64,000 nucleotides of DNA from CAWFXC01 sp963819735 (GTDB lineage Bacteria > Actinomycetota > Acidimicrobiia > IMCC26256 > DASPTH01), in contig CAWFXC010000002.1 of NCBI GenBank assembly GCA_963819735.1, positions 434,001 through 498,000 on the forward strand. The letters run 5' to 3'. The notes under the pieces are model-generated. The model saw only the letters and a list, made by a program, of their open reading frames with translations. It had not been told where the DNA came from and did no database searches. Positions 7,845-17,337 of the stretch are shown here, piece by piece (within the stretch, counting starts at the first letter, position 1; every line of letters begins with the position of its first letter). The translations under genes and the position numbers were made by a program.

Positions 7845-10253
7845 CTATTCGGCGCGTAGGGCTACCGCGGGTCGAGTCTGCGCCGCGTTGCGCGCGGGTA
7901 GGAATGCAATCAGGTTCACGAGGACGAGCACTCCGGGGATCGTGAGCGCGATGGCGACCACGGGAACGGCGGCCGGATCTGCGATGCCGAGCCCGTCGGT
8001 GACGTGGCGCCACACAAGCCCGCCGACGAGTAGGCCGACGGGGATGCCGACCACGAGGCCGACGGCCGCGAGGATGGAGGCCTGCCAGGCGACAGTGGCG
8101 CGCACCTGGCGACGGTCGAAGCCGAGAGTCTTGAGGAGCGCGAGGTCGCGGCGGCGCCGGCGGACGGCGGTGACCAACGCGTGTCCGACCGCGAGCAACG
8201 CCAGGCCGCCCAGCAACGCGGCAAGGACCCCCGGGAACCAGTTGATCTGGCGGAGGCGAGCGATCTCGACCGCCACCGCCGGCGCGGTGGGTGTGCCGAG
8301 TTTGGGGAGGTCGGCGATGCGCCGCTCAACCGCGGCGCGGTCGGTTCCAGGCGCGAAGCGGCCGACGAGATACCGGCTGGCGTTCGTCGGGTCGACGAGC
8401 TTCGCCAAACCGGCGTTGGTGAACACCGCACCATCCGCGAGCGGTTGGGTGCTCCCCAACGCGGGAAGCGCGACTTGCCCGACGATCTGGTAGCTCGCGG
8501 TCGGCGGAGAGCCGCTGCTCGACGCGAGCAGCGGAGCCTGCACCGTGTCGCCGATGCTCTTGCCCAGGGCCCGGAGGGTCGTCGCCCCCAACGCGACTTC
8601 GTGCGCCTTCGTGGGTGCGCGTCCTTTGACGATCACCGGATCGATGGCGCCCCGGATGTCGGCGAATGCCAGCGCGCTGAGCGGGCGCCCGTCGAGTTGG
8701 ATGTCCTGCACGCAGACGCCGGCGAGCGCGGTCACCGCCGCCTCGCGCGTGATGCCGTGGGACGACCGGTTGCACGCCGTCGAACTGTTGTCGACGACCG
8801 AGAAATCCCAGTCGTAGCCGGAGAAGCGGGGGGTGGCGACGAGATGATCCAGGCTCGACGCGAACACCAGGACCGCGACCACGCCGAGCACGCCGAACAC
8901 CGCGCCGAGGTAGGCCGAACGGATCGGCACCGCGGTGTCGTTGCTGCCCGGTTCGAGCGCCATACGCAGCCCGGTCGTCGCAGTTGGGGGGAGGCCGACC
9001 CGTGCCGCCGCCTCGACGACCTTCGGTGGGCGTCGCCGTTCGCCGGCCGCCTCGACACGCGCGACCGGCCGCGTGACCCGGAGCGCGGCCAGCATCGCGA
9101 TCCCGAACACGAGCATACCGACGGCGACGATGATGACTCCGAGCACGATCCCGTCGACGTGGACGCCGGGGTCGGGGTCGGCGCGCCGGGCAACGCCGAT
9201 CGGGAACAGTGGTGACGCCGCGATCCCACCGACGACGGCGAGCAACGCACCACCCCCGGCGATCACGAACGCCTGCGGCGCGATCGTCGCCACCCGTTGC
9301 CCACGCGTGAGGCCCAACGCGCGAAACGCCGATTGCTCGCCACGGGCCGACGAGATCTCCCTCGTCAGCACGATCCCGATCGCCACGACTCCCGCCAGTG
9401 CCGCCACCGCCGCGAATACCCACAACGCCACCGTGATGACGGCAATCGCGTTGTTCGCACCCTGGGTCTCGATCGCCACCGACTGCGCGTCGAAATCGGG
9501 CGACGGTCCGAAGATGCGATGCGCGGCGGCGATCACGCGCGGCACGTCGACCGCCGGGTCGCGGGTGCGCACCCGTAGCAGGGTGCCGAGATCGCCGATG
9601 CTCGTGGCGTACGCGCGGTTGAACGCGGGAGTCAGGATCAGGACCCCACCCGCGGCGCCCTTGTCGCCGAGGTCGAGCGGCCGCCGGTCGATTCCGACGA
9701 TCTTCAACCGCACCCGCGGTCCTTCGCGCACGTTGAAGTCGCCCTGGCCGGTGAAGAAGCCCGCGACCTGTGCCGGTGTGTACGAGCTCGCGTCGAGATG
9801 ATCTCCCACCCCGACATGGAGTTGCGCGGCGAGCGTCTCACCGATCGTGATCTCGTCGACGGCCCGCCGATTGGCAGCGCGTCCGGCGACGATCCGCGGG
9901 CGATCCACCTCCCCGCCGAGGGTCGAGTCCACCGCCGCCACCTGCGACAGGTCGGGGGCCCGATCGAAGCTCAGCAGCACTCCCCGCCCCACGCCGACCC
10001 CCAGCACTCCCGGAACCTGCCGGAGCTCATCGATCTGCGCCTCGCGCAACGGTTTCCGGGCGATTCCGGTGAGGGTCAGGTCCGACGCCCGGCTCGAAGC
10101 AATGAATCGGTCGAGCGCCGACGCGCTGCGCCGGGCTCCGGCGGCCGTGGCGAACACCACCGCGCCGACGACGCCGACCAACACGGTGACGACCATGATC
10201 CGGTGCCACCGCCGGCGGATCTGCGAACCCGCGACCATGCCCACTGCGCCCAT
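7845..10253 (-). CDS. ABC transporter permease of the FtsX/MacB type
   Basis: The roughly 802-residue protein has an N-terminal helix (about 18-38), a large extracytoplasmic domain, a three-helix FtsX block (about 270-400), a further helix near 455, a second extracytoplasmic domain and a C-terminal three-helix FtsX block (about 665-790). This duplicated layout is usual for lipoprotein- or peptide-type efflux permeases of Gram-positives. No ATPase gene lies next to it in this window, so its partner must be elsewhere or lost. ATG 10253 follows an in-frame GTG at 10256; ATG 10238 is another possibility. It is convergent with the gene ending at 7785. Confidence 0.85.
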   Translation of the reverse strand: MGAVGMVAGSQIRRRWHRIMVVTVLVGVVGAVVFATAAGARRSASALDRFIASSRASDLTLTGIARKPLREAQIDELRQVPGVLGVGVGRGVLLSFDRAPDLSQVAAVDSTLGGEVDRPRIVAGRAANRRAVDEITIGETLAAQLHVGVGDHLDASSYTPAQVAGFFTGQGDFNVREGPRVRLKIVGIDRRPLDLGDKGAAGGVLILTPAFNRAYATSIGDLGTLLRVRTRDPAVDVPRVIAAAHRIFGPSPDFDAQSVAIETQGANNAIAVITVALWVFAAVAALAGVVAIGIVLTREISSARGEQSAFRALGLTRGQRVATIAPQAFVIAGGGALLAVVGGIAASPLFPIGVARRADPDPGVHVDGIVLGVIIVAVGMLVFGIAMLAALRVTRPVARVEAAGERRRPPKVVEAAARVGLPPTATTGLRMALEPGSNDTAVPIRSAYLGAVFGVLGVVAVLVFASSLDHLVATPRFSGYDWDFSVVDNSSTACNRSSHGITREAAVTALAGVCVQDIQLDGRPLSALAFADIRGAIDPVIVKGRAPTKAHEVALGATTLRALGKSIGDTVQAPLLASSSGSPPTASYQIVGQVALPALGSTQPLADGAVFTNAGLAKLVDPTNASRYLVGRFAPGTDRAAVERRIADLPKLGTPTAPAVAVEIARLRQINWFPGVLAALLGGLALLAVGHALVTAVRRRRRDLALLKTLGFDRRQVRATVAWQASILAAVGLVVGIPVGLLVGGLVWRHVTDGLGIADPAAVPVVAIALTIPGVLVLVNLIAFLPARNAAQTRPAVALRAE

Positions 10254-10291
10254 CACGAGTGATTACACGACGTGACGAGGTGACCGGCAAG

Positions 10292-10329
10292 GGGGAAGGC
10301 CCCCATGTCGAGGGGGTACTCCCTTCCCC
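10292..10329. repeat. Nested G/C-tract inverted repeats in a divergent intergenic region
   Basis: GGGGAAGG (10292-10299) pairs with CCTTCCCC (10322-10329), and inside it CCCCC (10300-10304) pairs with GGGGG (10312-10316). It lies between the permease start and the next plus-strand gene, so it could be an operator or a leader hairpin. Only the symmetry is seen. Confidence 0.3.
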
Positions 10330-10442
10330 GCCTCACAACCTCCAACCCGCACGCTTCACGCCGGCATCATCGCGGTTTAGCAGGGCGCCGCGGGGGTGAA
10401 ACTCGTAGCGGGAGGGCCTGATTGACCCGAAAGGGGGTCACC

Positions 10443-10778
10443 ATGGCCACGTCCGAGATTTCCCCGCGGCGAACCGCCGTCGAGCTGGCCCGGCCGGAGT
10501 CGCTGGACCGCCAGCTTGCGGCAGAGCGGTCGATGCTCCACGCGATCATCCGCGGCACTCTCGTCGCCCTCCCGTTCGCCCTCGCGATCTTCTTCACGAT
10601 GATGGCGATCGCGATCAGCAACAAGGAACCCTGGTACGTCTGGATCGGCCTGAGCGCGGTGATCGGCGTCTATGCCGCCGGCTTCTTCGGCGCCGTCGGA
10701 GGCGTCATGCTCTCCGCCCACACGTTCGACGAACTCGACGAGGAAGCCATGCACACGGACGCCGACGACGGCTCCTGA
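10443..10778 (+). CDS. Small two-helix membrane protein
   Basis: The 111-residue product has a charged N-terminus, two hydrophobic helices (about residues 35-55 and 62-82) and an acidic C-terminal tail (FDELDEEAM). ATG 10443 is preceded by a GGGGG tract at 10434-10438, a plausible ribosome-binding site. Both ends should face the cytoplasm. It stands alone between a divergent permease and a convergent membrane-protein gene. No family is recognised and no function is proposed. Confidence 0.65.
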   Translation: MATSEISPRRTAVELARPESLDRQLAAERSMLHAIIRGTLVALPFALAIFFTMMAIAISNKEPWYVWIGLSAVIGVYAAGFFGAVGGVMLSAHTFDELDEEAMHTDADDGS

Positions 10779-10838
10779 CCCGACATCCAAGGTCTTGCAC
10801 GGCATCGCACTCGAGCCCCACTCGTGGAGCGGCCAGGT

Positions 10839-11489
10839 TCACGTGGAAACGTTGGCCTCGACCTTCGAGCTGCGCCGGAGGAGCACGATCGATACGACCA
10901 GCACCCACAGCGCGAACAGCGCGAACGGAAAGAAGAGACCGGCCCCGAGCTGCAACACGGCCACCACGTAGCCCGCGATCGTCAACCAGCCCGGCAGGAT
11001 TGCGTCTCGACGCGCGAGGTACGACGCGGTGGCCGTGAACGCGCCGGCAGCCAACGCCCCGGCGACGAGCAACACCGCGAAACCGACGTTGTCGAACTGC
11101 CGGGCAAGATCGGCTCCCGCGGGTACCGGCGTGGACCCGAACAGCTTGCCGCCCGGGATTGCCGCGCGCACCAAAGCCGACACCAACGCGAGCGTGACGA
11201 ACAAGGTCCCGAAGGTGATCATCATCCCGCCCCGTTCGCGGAGCCTCTGGTTCATGCCCCACATGAACCAGACGAAGGCAAGAAGACCCAGGACCATGAG
11301 ATACGCGCCGATGACCGCGCCGGCGCGGTGGCCGCTGTCGGTCCACCATCGCGCCCACTTGGCGGTGTCCTTCGCGTCGCTGGGCGTCGGGAAGGCGAGG
11401 AACCCGGCCACGAACAGCACCACGAACGCGATGCCCATCCAGGGTCCCACCCGACTTGTACCCTCGTCAGTCTTCATCGCTGAAGCCAT
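10839..11489 (-). CDS. Multi-pass membrane protein, unknown function
   Basis: This protein of about 216 residues has six predicted helices (PWMGIAFVVLFVAGFLAF near the start, then five more) and a short basic C-terminus. ATG 11489 is chosen over the longer frame because GAGGGGG lies just upstream on the minus strand. Conserved-looking features are GMNQRLRERGG between helices and ARQFDNVGF before helix four. It resembles actinobacterial hypothetical membrane proteins, but no named family is certain. Confidence 0.65.
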   Translation of the reverse strand: MASAMKTDEGTSRVGPWMGIAFVVLFVAGFLAFPTPSDAKDTAKWARWWTDSGHRAGAVIGAYLMVLGLLAFVWFMWGMNQRLRERGGMMITFGTLFVTLALVSALVRAAIPGGKLFGSTPVPAGADLARQFDNVGFAVLLVAGALAAGAFTATASYLARRDAILPGWLTIAGYVVAVLQLGAGLFFPFALFALWVLVVSIVLLRRSSKVEANVST

Positions 11490-11683
11490 GCTCACATCCC
11501 CCTCGTCGACAAGAGCCGTTCCGTCCCGAGCGAAAGCGTACGAACCAGGGGATTCGGCGTCCATGGTGGAGACCACGCATCGACACGTGGTGCTGGCACC
11601 CCACCCCGACGAAGGCCGAAGGACGGTCTGACGGTCCGGAGACCTGCGGTCTACTCAGCGAAGTCCTCGTAGTGCTGTCCCGG

Positions 11684-12412
11684 CTATTGGGCTGATGAGC
11701 TCTCTACGCCGCGTGCGATGAGTTCGTACGCGAGCACGACCTCGACGAGTCCGACGACAGAACCGATGAGCATGCCGAGCAATCCGTTCAGGAGGAAGGC
11801 CGGCACGATGGGATGATCGAAGATCGAGGTGTAGCTGATCGCATGTAGGGCGGCCTGCTCGACTTGGAGCGGCAGCGTCACGAGGAAAAGCGTGAGCCAG
11901 AAGTGGTGTCGCACGAGTCGCCACGAGCGACCCAACGCCGAAACTGGTGCGCGGTCTTCAATCGTGATGACCGGTCCGACGAGCGACCACAACGTGAACA
12001 CGATGACACCCGGAATCACAAGGAGGCTGACCCCGGCGAGGGTCGTCAACGCCAGGATCACATCCGCTACCACGAGTCGCCCCAGGGGGAGAACTGCCCA
12101 AATCTCGCGGATGCTCAGATCCGGGTGTCCGTGGAGGTGGTTACCAACGACCTTGTCGAGGATGCCCGCGTAGACAACGACACCGGCCATCGCCAATACC
12201 CCTGCCGCGGTCGACGTGATCGCGTCGCCGACGGGACTCGAGACGTGATCAATGATGAGAACCGTGGCGACCGCATCGATGACGGCGACTACCCCGAACA
12301 CCACGAACGCCGTCCCCGCGACACGCGCGAACCGTTCTCGATACGTTCGCACGGCGGCGCGGAGTACTGGTCCTGCGCGCACGGGACCGTCGGTCGCGGC
12401 GGTGAAGATCAC
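11684..12412 (-). CDS. Hydrophobic multi-pass membrane protein
   Basis: From GTG 12412 the product has 242 residues and about six helices, with an amphipathic lead-in (VLRAAVRTYRERFARV) like the membrane domains that bacteria attach to glycerophosphodiesterases or use as YciC-like proteins. The segment APVSALGRSWRLVRHHFW between helices is typical of that group. The frame is open further upstream but runs into the lipoprotein gene ending at 12483, so the shorter start is preferred. The assignment is by general resemblance. Confidence 0.6.
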   Translation of the reverse strand: MIFTAATDGPVRAGPVLRAAVRTYRERFARVAGTAFVVFGVVAVIDAVATVLIIDHVSSPVGDAITSTAAGVLAMAGVVVYAGILDKVVGNHLHGHPDLSIREIWAVLPLGRLVVADVILALTTLAGVSLLVIPGVIVFTLWSLVGPVITIEDRAPVSALGRSWRLVRHHFWLTLFLVTLPLQVEQAALHAISYTSIFDHPIVPAFLLNGLLGMLIGSVVGLVEVVLAYELIARGVESSSAQ

Positions 12413-12482
12413 GCGCGTTCGGATGGCGTTGAAGCCGCGAACGAATCGGCGATGTTGCCGAACGAATGGTCGACGCTCGCCA

Positions 12483-13589
12483 TCATCCGGATTGGAGCGT
12501 GTAGCCGGGCTGATTGCCTGCGGTGGTAAGGCGTGCGGCCGCAGATTCGTCGCCCTTGAGGTAGAGGTCGAAGAACGCGACCATTGCCTTCGCGACCTCT
12601 TCCTCCCATGGCGGGTCGACATACACCTCGAGATGTGAACCGCCGTCGATCGTCAGGAGGTACTTGGGCGATTGTGCTTGGGCGAACATCGACGTGCTGG
12701 CGCTGTACGGGTTCACTTCATCCGCGGTCGCGTGAACGAAGAGAACGGGGGGCGTTCCGGGGGGAAACCATTGGCCGTCGAACCCGAACGCTCCCCCGGT
12801 GAGGATCGACGACGCCTTGATGCGCGGATCGATGCAGCAGGTGTTGTACGCCGCGGCGGCAGCGGTGACGCCGCCGTCGGACTGACCGGCGTCGCCGACC
12901 TGTGCCGGATCGACCGCGTCGTGGAGCGGCCCAGGGGCGTTCGACAGGTTGGTCATCGACGTGATGACGAAAGAGATGTCGGCCGGCTGTTCGAGCGAGT
13001 CGCTGCGAATCGCGCCCCCGGGGTACGCAGTGCTCGTTCCCGGAAAATCGGGGGCGGCAACGACAAAACCGCCGGCCGCAATGTCCTCGAGCAGCGGTGC
13101 GTACGCGGCGGCATCGATCTCATAGCCGTGTGCGAACACGATGAGGGGAAAGGGACCGGGGGCAACCGTGGGGGTCGGGTTCGCGGCCGACGGCGGCGTC
13201 GTGGTCGGGTAATAGATCGTGGTCCTGATCGAGCGGCTCGACACGGTGGGATTGCCGCCCCTTGCCGGCGTCGATCTCGTCGGGTCGACGAAGGTCTGCT
13301 GTGCCTGGCCGACGGTGAACGTCCCGGTGATCGGGGCCGCGGTTGTCGTGGTGGGTGCGATCGTCGTCGTATTGCTCTCGGCCCGTCGGGTGGCCCTGCG
13401 CTCGCGGCCGAGAATCCGCGCCAGTCCATCACCGCCGATGAGCCGGAATCGATCTGGTTGATTGGTCTGCGGGGTCGACGTGGACGCGGACTTGGCCTGG
13501 TCGCCACCACTACCGCAAGCGAGGAGGAACAAGCTCATGGCGAACACCAACACAAGGACAGAAGCTCGGCGCACGTCGCATCTTTTCAC
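12483..13589 (-). CDS. Lipoprotein alpha/beta hydrolase (PAF-acetylhydrolase or chlorophyllase-like)
   Basis: The 368-residue product starts with a lipoprotein signal (lipobox LLAC at about residues 22-25), followed by a Ser/Thr-rich linker to about residue 90 and an alpha/beta-hydrolase domain. Visible features are FAHGYE (oxyanion region), a GQSDGG nucleophile elbow, HATADEVNPY (acid) and GGSHLE (histidine). Nearest in kind are PAF-acetylhydrolase and dienelactone-hydrolase-like lipases that act at the cell surface. The substrate is unknown. It lies just upstream of the membrane-protein gene starting at 12412, on the same strand. Confidence 0.8.
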   Translation of the reverse strand: MKRCDVRRASVLVLVFAMSLFLLACGSGGDQAKSASTSTPQTNQPDRFRLIGGDGLARILGRERRATRRAESNTTTIAPTTTTAAPITGTFTVGQAQQTFVDPTRSTPARGGNPTVSSRSIRTTIYYPTTTPPSAANPTPTVAPGPFPLIVFAHGYEIDAAAYAPLLEDIAAGGFVVAAPDFPGTSTAYPGGAIRSDSLEQPADISFVITSMTNLSNAPGPLHDAVDPAQVGDAGQSDGGVTAAAAAYNTCCIDPRIKASSILTGGAFGFDGQWFPPGTPPVLFVHATADEVNPYSASTSMFAQAQSPKYLLTIDGGSHLEVYVDPPWEEEVAKAMVAFFDLYLKGDESAAARLTTAGNQPGYTLQSG

Positions 13590-13724
13590 GCTGCACTTCG
13601 TTCCCTGAGCCTCGCATTCGCGGTCGTGATCGTCGTCGCGTTGCGCAGCCGGATCAGTCCTGGCGCTCGGGACCCCGACGAGTTCCAGACCGAACCTCGT
13701 CGTGCGATCGCGGGGGCCTAAGCC

Positions 13725-14006
13725 CTAGGCGGTCTGAGGCGGCGCCTCGTGGGTGGCGGCTTCCCACGCACGCGCCGACAGCCGCACCGCGACGACGCGT
13801 GAGACGGCCAACCCCACACCCATCGCGACCGCCCAGGTCAACGCGGCACGCCACGTCACCTTCCGGTCGACCGGATCCGTCGGTGGCTTCTCACCTTCGA
13901 GCCGTTCCCACGCGAGGGTCAGGACCCGACGCGTCACGATCACGGAGAGCGCGGCTGCTCCGGCGCTGATGCCCTTCCACGCGAGCCGCTTCCCGGATTC
14001 ATTCAC
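13725..14006 (-). CDS. DUF4235-like small membrane protein
   Basis: From GTG 14006 the protein has 93 residues (115 if GTG or ATG 14072 is used). The order KRLAWKG, RRVLTLAWERLEGEKPPTDP, then WRAALTWAVAMGVG and a second short hydrophobic stretch matches the actinobacterial DUF4235 family as I remember it. Members are small, one- or two-helix proteins of unknown function, often beside transporters or stress genes. Here it follows the Na+/H+ antiporter gene on the same strand by 90 bp. Confidence 0.7.
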   Translation of the reverse strand: MNESGKRLAWKGISAGAAALSVIVTRRVLTLAWERLEGEKPPTDPVDRKVTWRAALTWAVAMGVGLAVSRVVAVRLSARAWEAATHEAPPQTA

Positions 14007-14096
14007 GAACGGAACGGTACGCCCCGCCGCGATCGCCGGCAACTGCGTCGACGCGCGCCGGCGCCGCACCACATTCGATTCGATTGCGATCGGCCG

Positions 14097-15362
14097 TCAG
14101 ATCCCGCGGCGGAAGCTGTGGCGCCAACGTTGTTCGTGCGCCGGTTTGCTCTCCATCGCTGATCCGGTAGCCGCATGCCAGGAGGCGTAGCGACGAGCCA
14201 GTGGCGCGGCGCTGATGCCGTGAGCGAAGACGCTGAGCGCGACGGTGACTGTGATGGTGACTACCAAAGCCGATGTGTGCGGCAGCCCCGCAGCTTCGAT
14301 GATCACGACGCCGAACACGATCGACGCCAGACCCCGCGGGCCGAACCAGCCGAGGAACAAGACCGTGGGGGCACGGGCGTGCGATCCCAACATCGCGACC
14401 GCGACGGGAAGCATCCGAACCACGGTCAGGCTCAACACGGCGTAGACCAGGTCGACGAAGCCGATCTGCGCCCAGACGGTACTGAGTACCGCGGCACCGA
14501 ACACGATGAAGGTGATGCCGCTCAGCAGCGCACCCAGTTCTTCGGAGAACGCGGCACGGTCGCCATCTCGTCCAACGAACCTGCCGTAGAGGACACCGCC
14601 GACAAAGGCCGCGATGAAACCACTGCCGCCCAGGGAATCCGCGATGCCGTAGGCGGCGGCGGCCGCAACAATCGGAACGACCTCGAGCCAATGCTCTTCG
14701 ATCCACCCACGACTCCTTGACAGCTGCACGGCCTGCGCAGCGACCAAGCCGGCGACAATGCCGCCCGCGAGGCCCCAGCCGATGGCCTCGGCGACGACGG
14801 TTACCGCATGCGCGTCAGAAAATTGCCCGGCATCGGCCTGCGCAATCGCCAATGCGATCGCGAGCAGCGGGACACAGAGGCCGTCGTTGAGGCCGCTCTC
14901 GACGTTGAGTCCTTGGCGTATACGCGACGGCAGGGCAGGGCTGGTGACGACAGCTTGACCGAGGGCCGCGTCGGTTGGTGCGAGCACGATCGCCAGCACG
15001 ATCGCCTCTGTCCAAGTGATGACGTGGAGCACGACCGCGCCCACTACCGACCCCGCCACGATCGTCAGTGGAAGTCCGACCGCGAGGAGACGGGCAGGTA
15101 CGCCGTACTCGCGTCGCAAGGTCTGCAGATCGATTCGTGATGCATCCGTGAAGAGCACGACTGCCAGCGTCGCCTCCGCGAGGACCTGCACTCCCTCTTG
15201 ATCCAGTCTGAAGTGCAGCCAGTCGAGACCTTCGTTGCTCAGGACGAACCCGGCGACGACGAAGATCATCGCGGCAGTGAGCGGAGTGCCATCGAGTCGC
15301 CGCGACAGGACCGCGTAGAACAAGAATGCCGCGGCGACGACAACCAGACTCGAACCGCTCAT
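14097..15362 (-). CDS. Na+/H+ (cation:proton) antiporter, CPA1/NhaP type
   Basis: This 421-residue membrane protein has about 12 helices. The FTDASRIDL segment in helix three and LAPTDAALGQAVV in helix five hold the acidic and Thr-Asp residues that form the ion site in CPA1 antiporters. Other typical segments are VESGLNDGLCVPLL and WFGPRGLASIVFG. It should exchange Na+ or K+ for protons for pH and salt homeostasis. ATG 15362 is chosen because the helical part begins directly after it; upstream sequence in frame is unlike membrane protein. No C-terminal RCK domain is present. Confidence 0.85.
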   Translation of the reverse strand: MSGSSLVVVAAAFLFYAVLSRRLDGTPLTAAMIFVVAGFVLSNEGLDWLHFRLDQEGVQVLAEATLAVVLFTDASRIDLQTLRREYGVPARLLAVGLPLTIVAGSVVGAVVLHVITWTEAIVLAIVLAPTDAALGQAVVTSPALPSRIRQGLNVESGLNDGLCVPLLAIALAIAQADAGQFSDAHAVTVVAEAIGWGLAGGIVAGLVAAQAVQLSRSRGWIEEHWLEVVPIVAAAAAYGIADSLGGSGFIAAFVGGVLYGRFVGRDGDRAAFSEELGALLSGITFIVFGAAVLSTVWAQIGFVDLVYAVLSLTVVRMLPVAVAMLGSHARAPTVLFLGWFGPRGLASIVFGVVIIEAAGLPHTSALVVTITVTVALSVFAHGISAAPLARRYASWHAATGSAMESKPAHEQRWRHSFRRGI

Positions 15363-15719
15363 CGGAACAAGTATGTCGAGACTCGAGCCCAGACGTTCGC
15401 CCCCACTCCGCGGCGAAATGAGGAACCCACGGGGTTGATTGCCGACTAGTCGCGGCTGGGCGACGCGCCACGAAAGTGCCCCCGGGCACTGCACTGATCG
15501 GGTCGGGTGCCCGGGGGCCGGGTCGCCGCTCCTTCAAATCCGTCGACACGGCGACAACTCGAAGGTACGCCTGTCGGCGGCGGGAATCCAGAGGCGATCG
15601 TGCCCGAACGAAGATGACGCAGCGACAGTCGACGCGGCAGCACACCACGACGCCGAGAGAGGGAGGTTCCGCGGCTGCGGGCAGTTCGTCATCGAGCGCC
15701 GATGTGACAGGCTGAGGCC
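15363..15719. other. 357-bp intergenic region with a 12-bp inverted repeat
   Basis: No convincing gene is seen. GCCCCCGGGCAC at 15478-15489 pairs perfectly with GTGCCCGGGGGC at 15507-15518 across a 17-nt loop. It sits between the divergent antiporter gene and the dehydrogenase-like pseudogene, so it may be a transcription barrier or a control site. There is no T-tract on either side. Confidence 0.4.
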
Positions 15720-16764
15720 GTGCGCGCTGCTGTGGTCGACACGATGCCGGGAACACCCAAGATCGAGGACGTCGAGATCGACCGTCCTGGGGTCGGCGAG
15801 GTCTTGGTCCGGGTCGAGGCAACCGGGGTGTGCCACAGCGACCTCCATGCACTGACCGGCCACGGGATGGCGTTCCCGGTGCCATTCGTCCTCGGTCATG
15901 AACCGGCCGGAATTGTCGAGGCCGTCGGCCCCGGGGTGCGCCACCTTCGCGCGGGTGACCACGTGGTCGCGTGCCTCAGCGTGTTCTGCGGGCACTGCGC
16001 GAACTGCGTGACGGGGAAGTCGTTCCGCTGCTTCACCGACGGCTACGCCCGCGGCCTCTGGCCGAAGATGCTGGCGCGCGTCGAGGAGCGTTGGCGGACA
16101 CGCTTCGGCGCCGACGTCATCGACGCAGCCGGTGCAGCGCTGCTGCCGCCCGCCGTGGCAATGCCGTGGTCGCCGCCCGAGGTGCACCCGTCGGACGGTT
16201 TCCGCACGTCGGTGCGCGACGCCAGCGACACCGAAACTGACACCGCTCCCGAGGTTGACGGAGACTGTCCATTTGTCGCGCTCCTGGGCCAAGTGCTCAC
16301 CGCCTTGACGTTGGACTACGAGCGCGACTCGGATGTGTCACTGCCCACTCGGGGCCAATGTGCTGCGCGGCATCGACCACGACGTGGTGCGCGTCCGGGA
16401 CCTTCCGCCACGCGCGGGGGTGTCGAAGGAGGCGATCGCGATGGCGCTGCACCATCTCCAGCGCACGGGCATGATCGCCGCGCCGGCCAACCGGTCCGTC
16501 GTCCTCACCGCCGACGGCCGCGACGCACTCGCCGGCTACCGCGCTCGGGTCGCCGGCCCCGAGAACCCAGCGCTGCGCGTCGCCCTCGAAGCGATCTTGT
16601 CGCAACGTGACGCACTGTCGGCGGGACTGAGACCGCCCGAGGGTTGTTGGCGGGGCGAGAAGCCCTACCTCGACCGGACGCGGCGGCTGCTGGCCGACCC
16701 GACCGGCGCGCTGCCGTGGCATCCGATGGTGCTCCATCGCGGGGCCTGGCCGGACGGCTCGTAG
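15720..16764 (+). pseudogene. Chimera of alcohol dehydrogenase N-terminus and winged-helix regulator C-terminus
   Basis: Residues 1-104 from GTG 15720 are a clear zinc alcohol dehydrogenase N-terminus: CHSDLH catalytic site, GHEPAG, and a full structural zinc set (C90, C93, C96, C104). The NAD-binding half is absent. From about 16032 the frame continues as a different protein: ARGLWPKMLARVEERW, LGQVLTALTLDYERDS and, one base shifted near 16340, LPPRAGVSKEAIAMALHHL and HPMVLHRG. That order is typical of a winged-helix (MarR-like) protein family seen in actinobacteria, here without its start. A deletion or misassembly joined the two; neither half should work. Confidence 0.7.
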
Positions 16765-16840
16765 CGGCGTCGGCGGTTTGCGGCGAGCGCTACGAGGCGG
16801 TCAACTGGCGACCCGCCGACGCCTCACGAGGAGTTCCGAC

Positions 16841-17317
16841 ATGCCCGACACCGTCTTCCTGCCCGACCGCATCGAGGTGACGCGACCTATCCCGGCGTCG
16901 CCATCCGCGATCTTCGACGTCCTGCGCAGCCCGGCCGGTCATGTCGCCATCGACGCGTCGGGAATGCTGCAGGACTACACCGGTGAGCCGGCCGAGCAGG
17001 TCGGCGACACGTTCGTGATCCACATGGACCGCGAGTCGCTCAACGACTTTCCGGTCGGCCGGTACGACGTGACCGTCCACATCATCACGTTCGACCGCGA
17101 CAAGGAGATCGCGTGGGACCTGGGCCCCGATGTCCCGGTCGCGCACTTCTACGGCTATCGCCTGCAAGCCCGCGACGACGGAACCACCGACGTCACGTCG
17201 TACTACGACTGGTCGAAGCTGAGCGACGACCACAAGGAGCGCTTTCCGATCGTTCCCGAGTCGGCGTTGCGCGCGACGCTCGGGATCCTCGAGCGCACCG
17301 TCCGCGCCGGCGGGTGA
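16841..17317 (+). CDS. SRPBCC / polyketide-cyclase-like protein
   Basis: The 158-residue product begins with IEVTRPIPASPSAIFDVLRSPAGH, the characteristic first strand and helix of the START/SRPBCC fold, and ends with a helix (ALRATLGILERTV). These proteins bind hydrophobic ligands in a deep cavity; some are cyclases or hydrolases. ATG 16841 follows ACGAGGAG, a good ribosome-binding site. The central DVTSYYDWSKLSDD segment is common in actinobacterial members. The ligand is unknown. It stands alone, upstream of a convergent operon. Confidence 0.75.
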   Translation: MPDTVFLPDRIEVTRPIPASPSAIFDVLRSPAGHVAIDASGMLQDYTGEPAEQVGDTFVIHMDRESLNDFPVGRYDVTVHIITFDRDKEIAWDLGPDVPVAHFYGYRLQARDDGTTDVTSYYDWSKLSDDHKERFPIVPESALRATLGILERTVRAGG

Positions 17318-17337
17318 CGCAAGAGTTGTCGGGCCCG

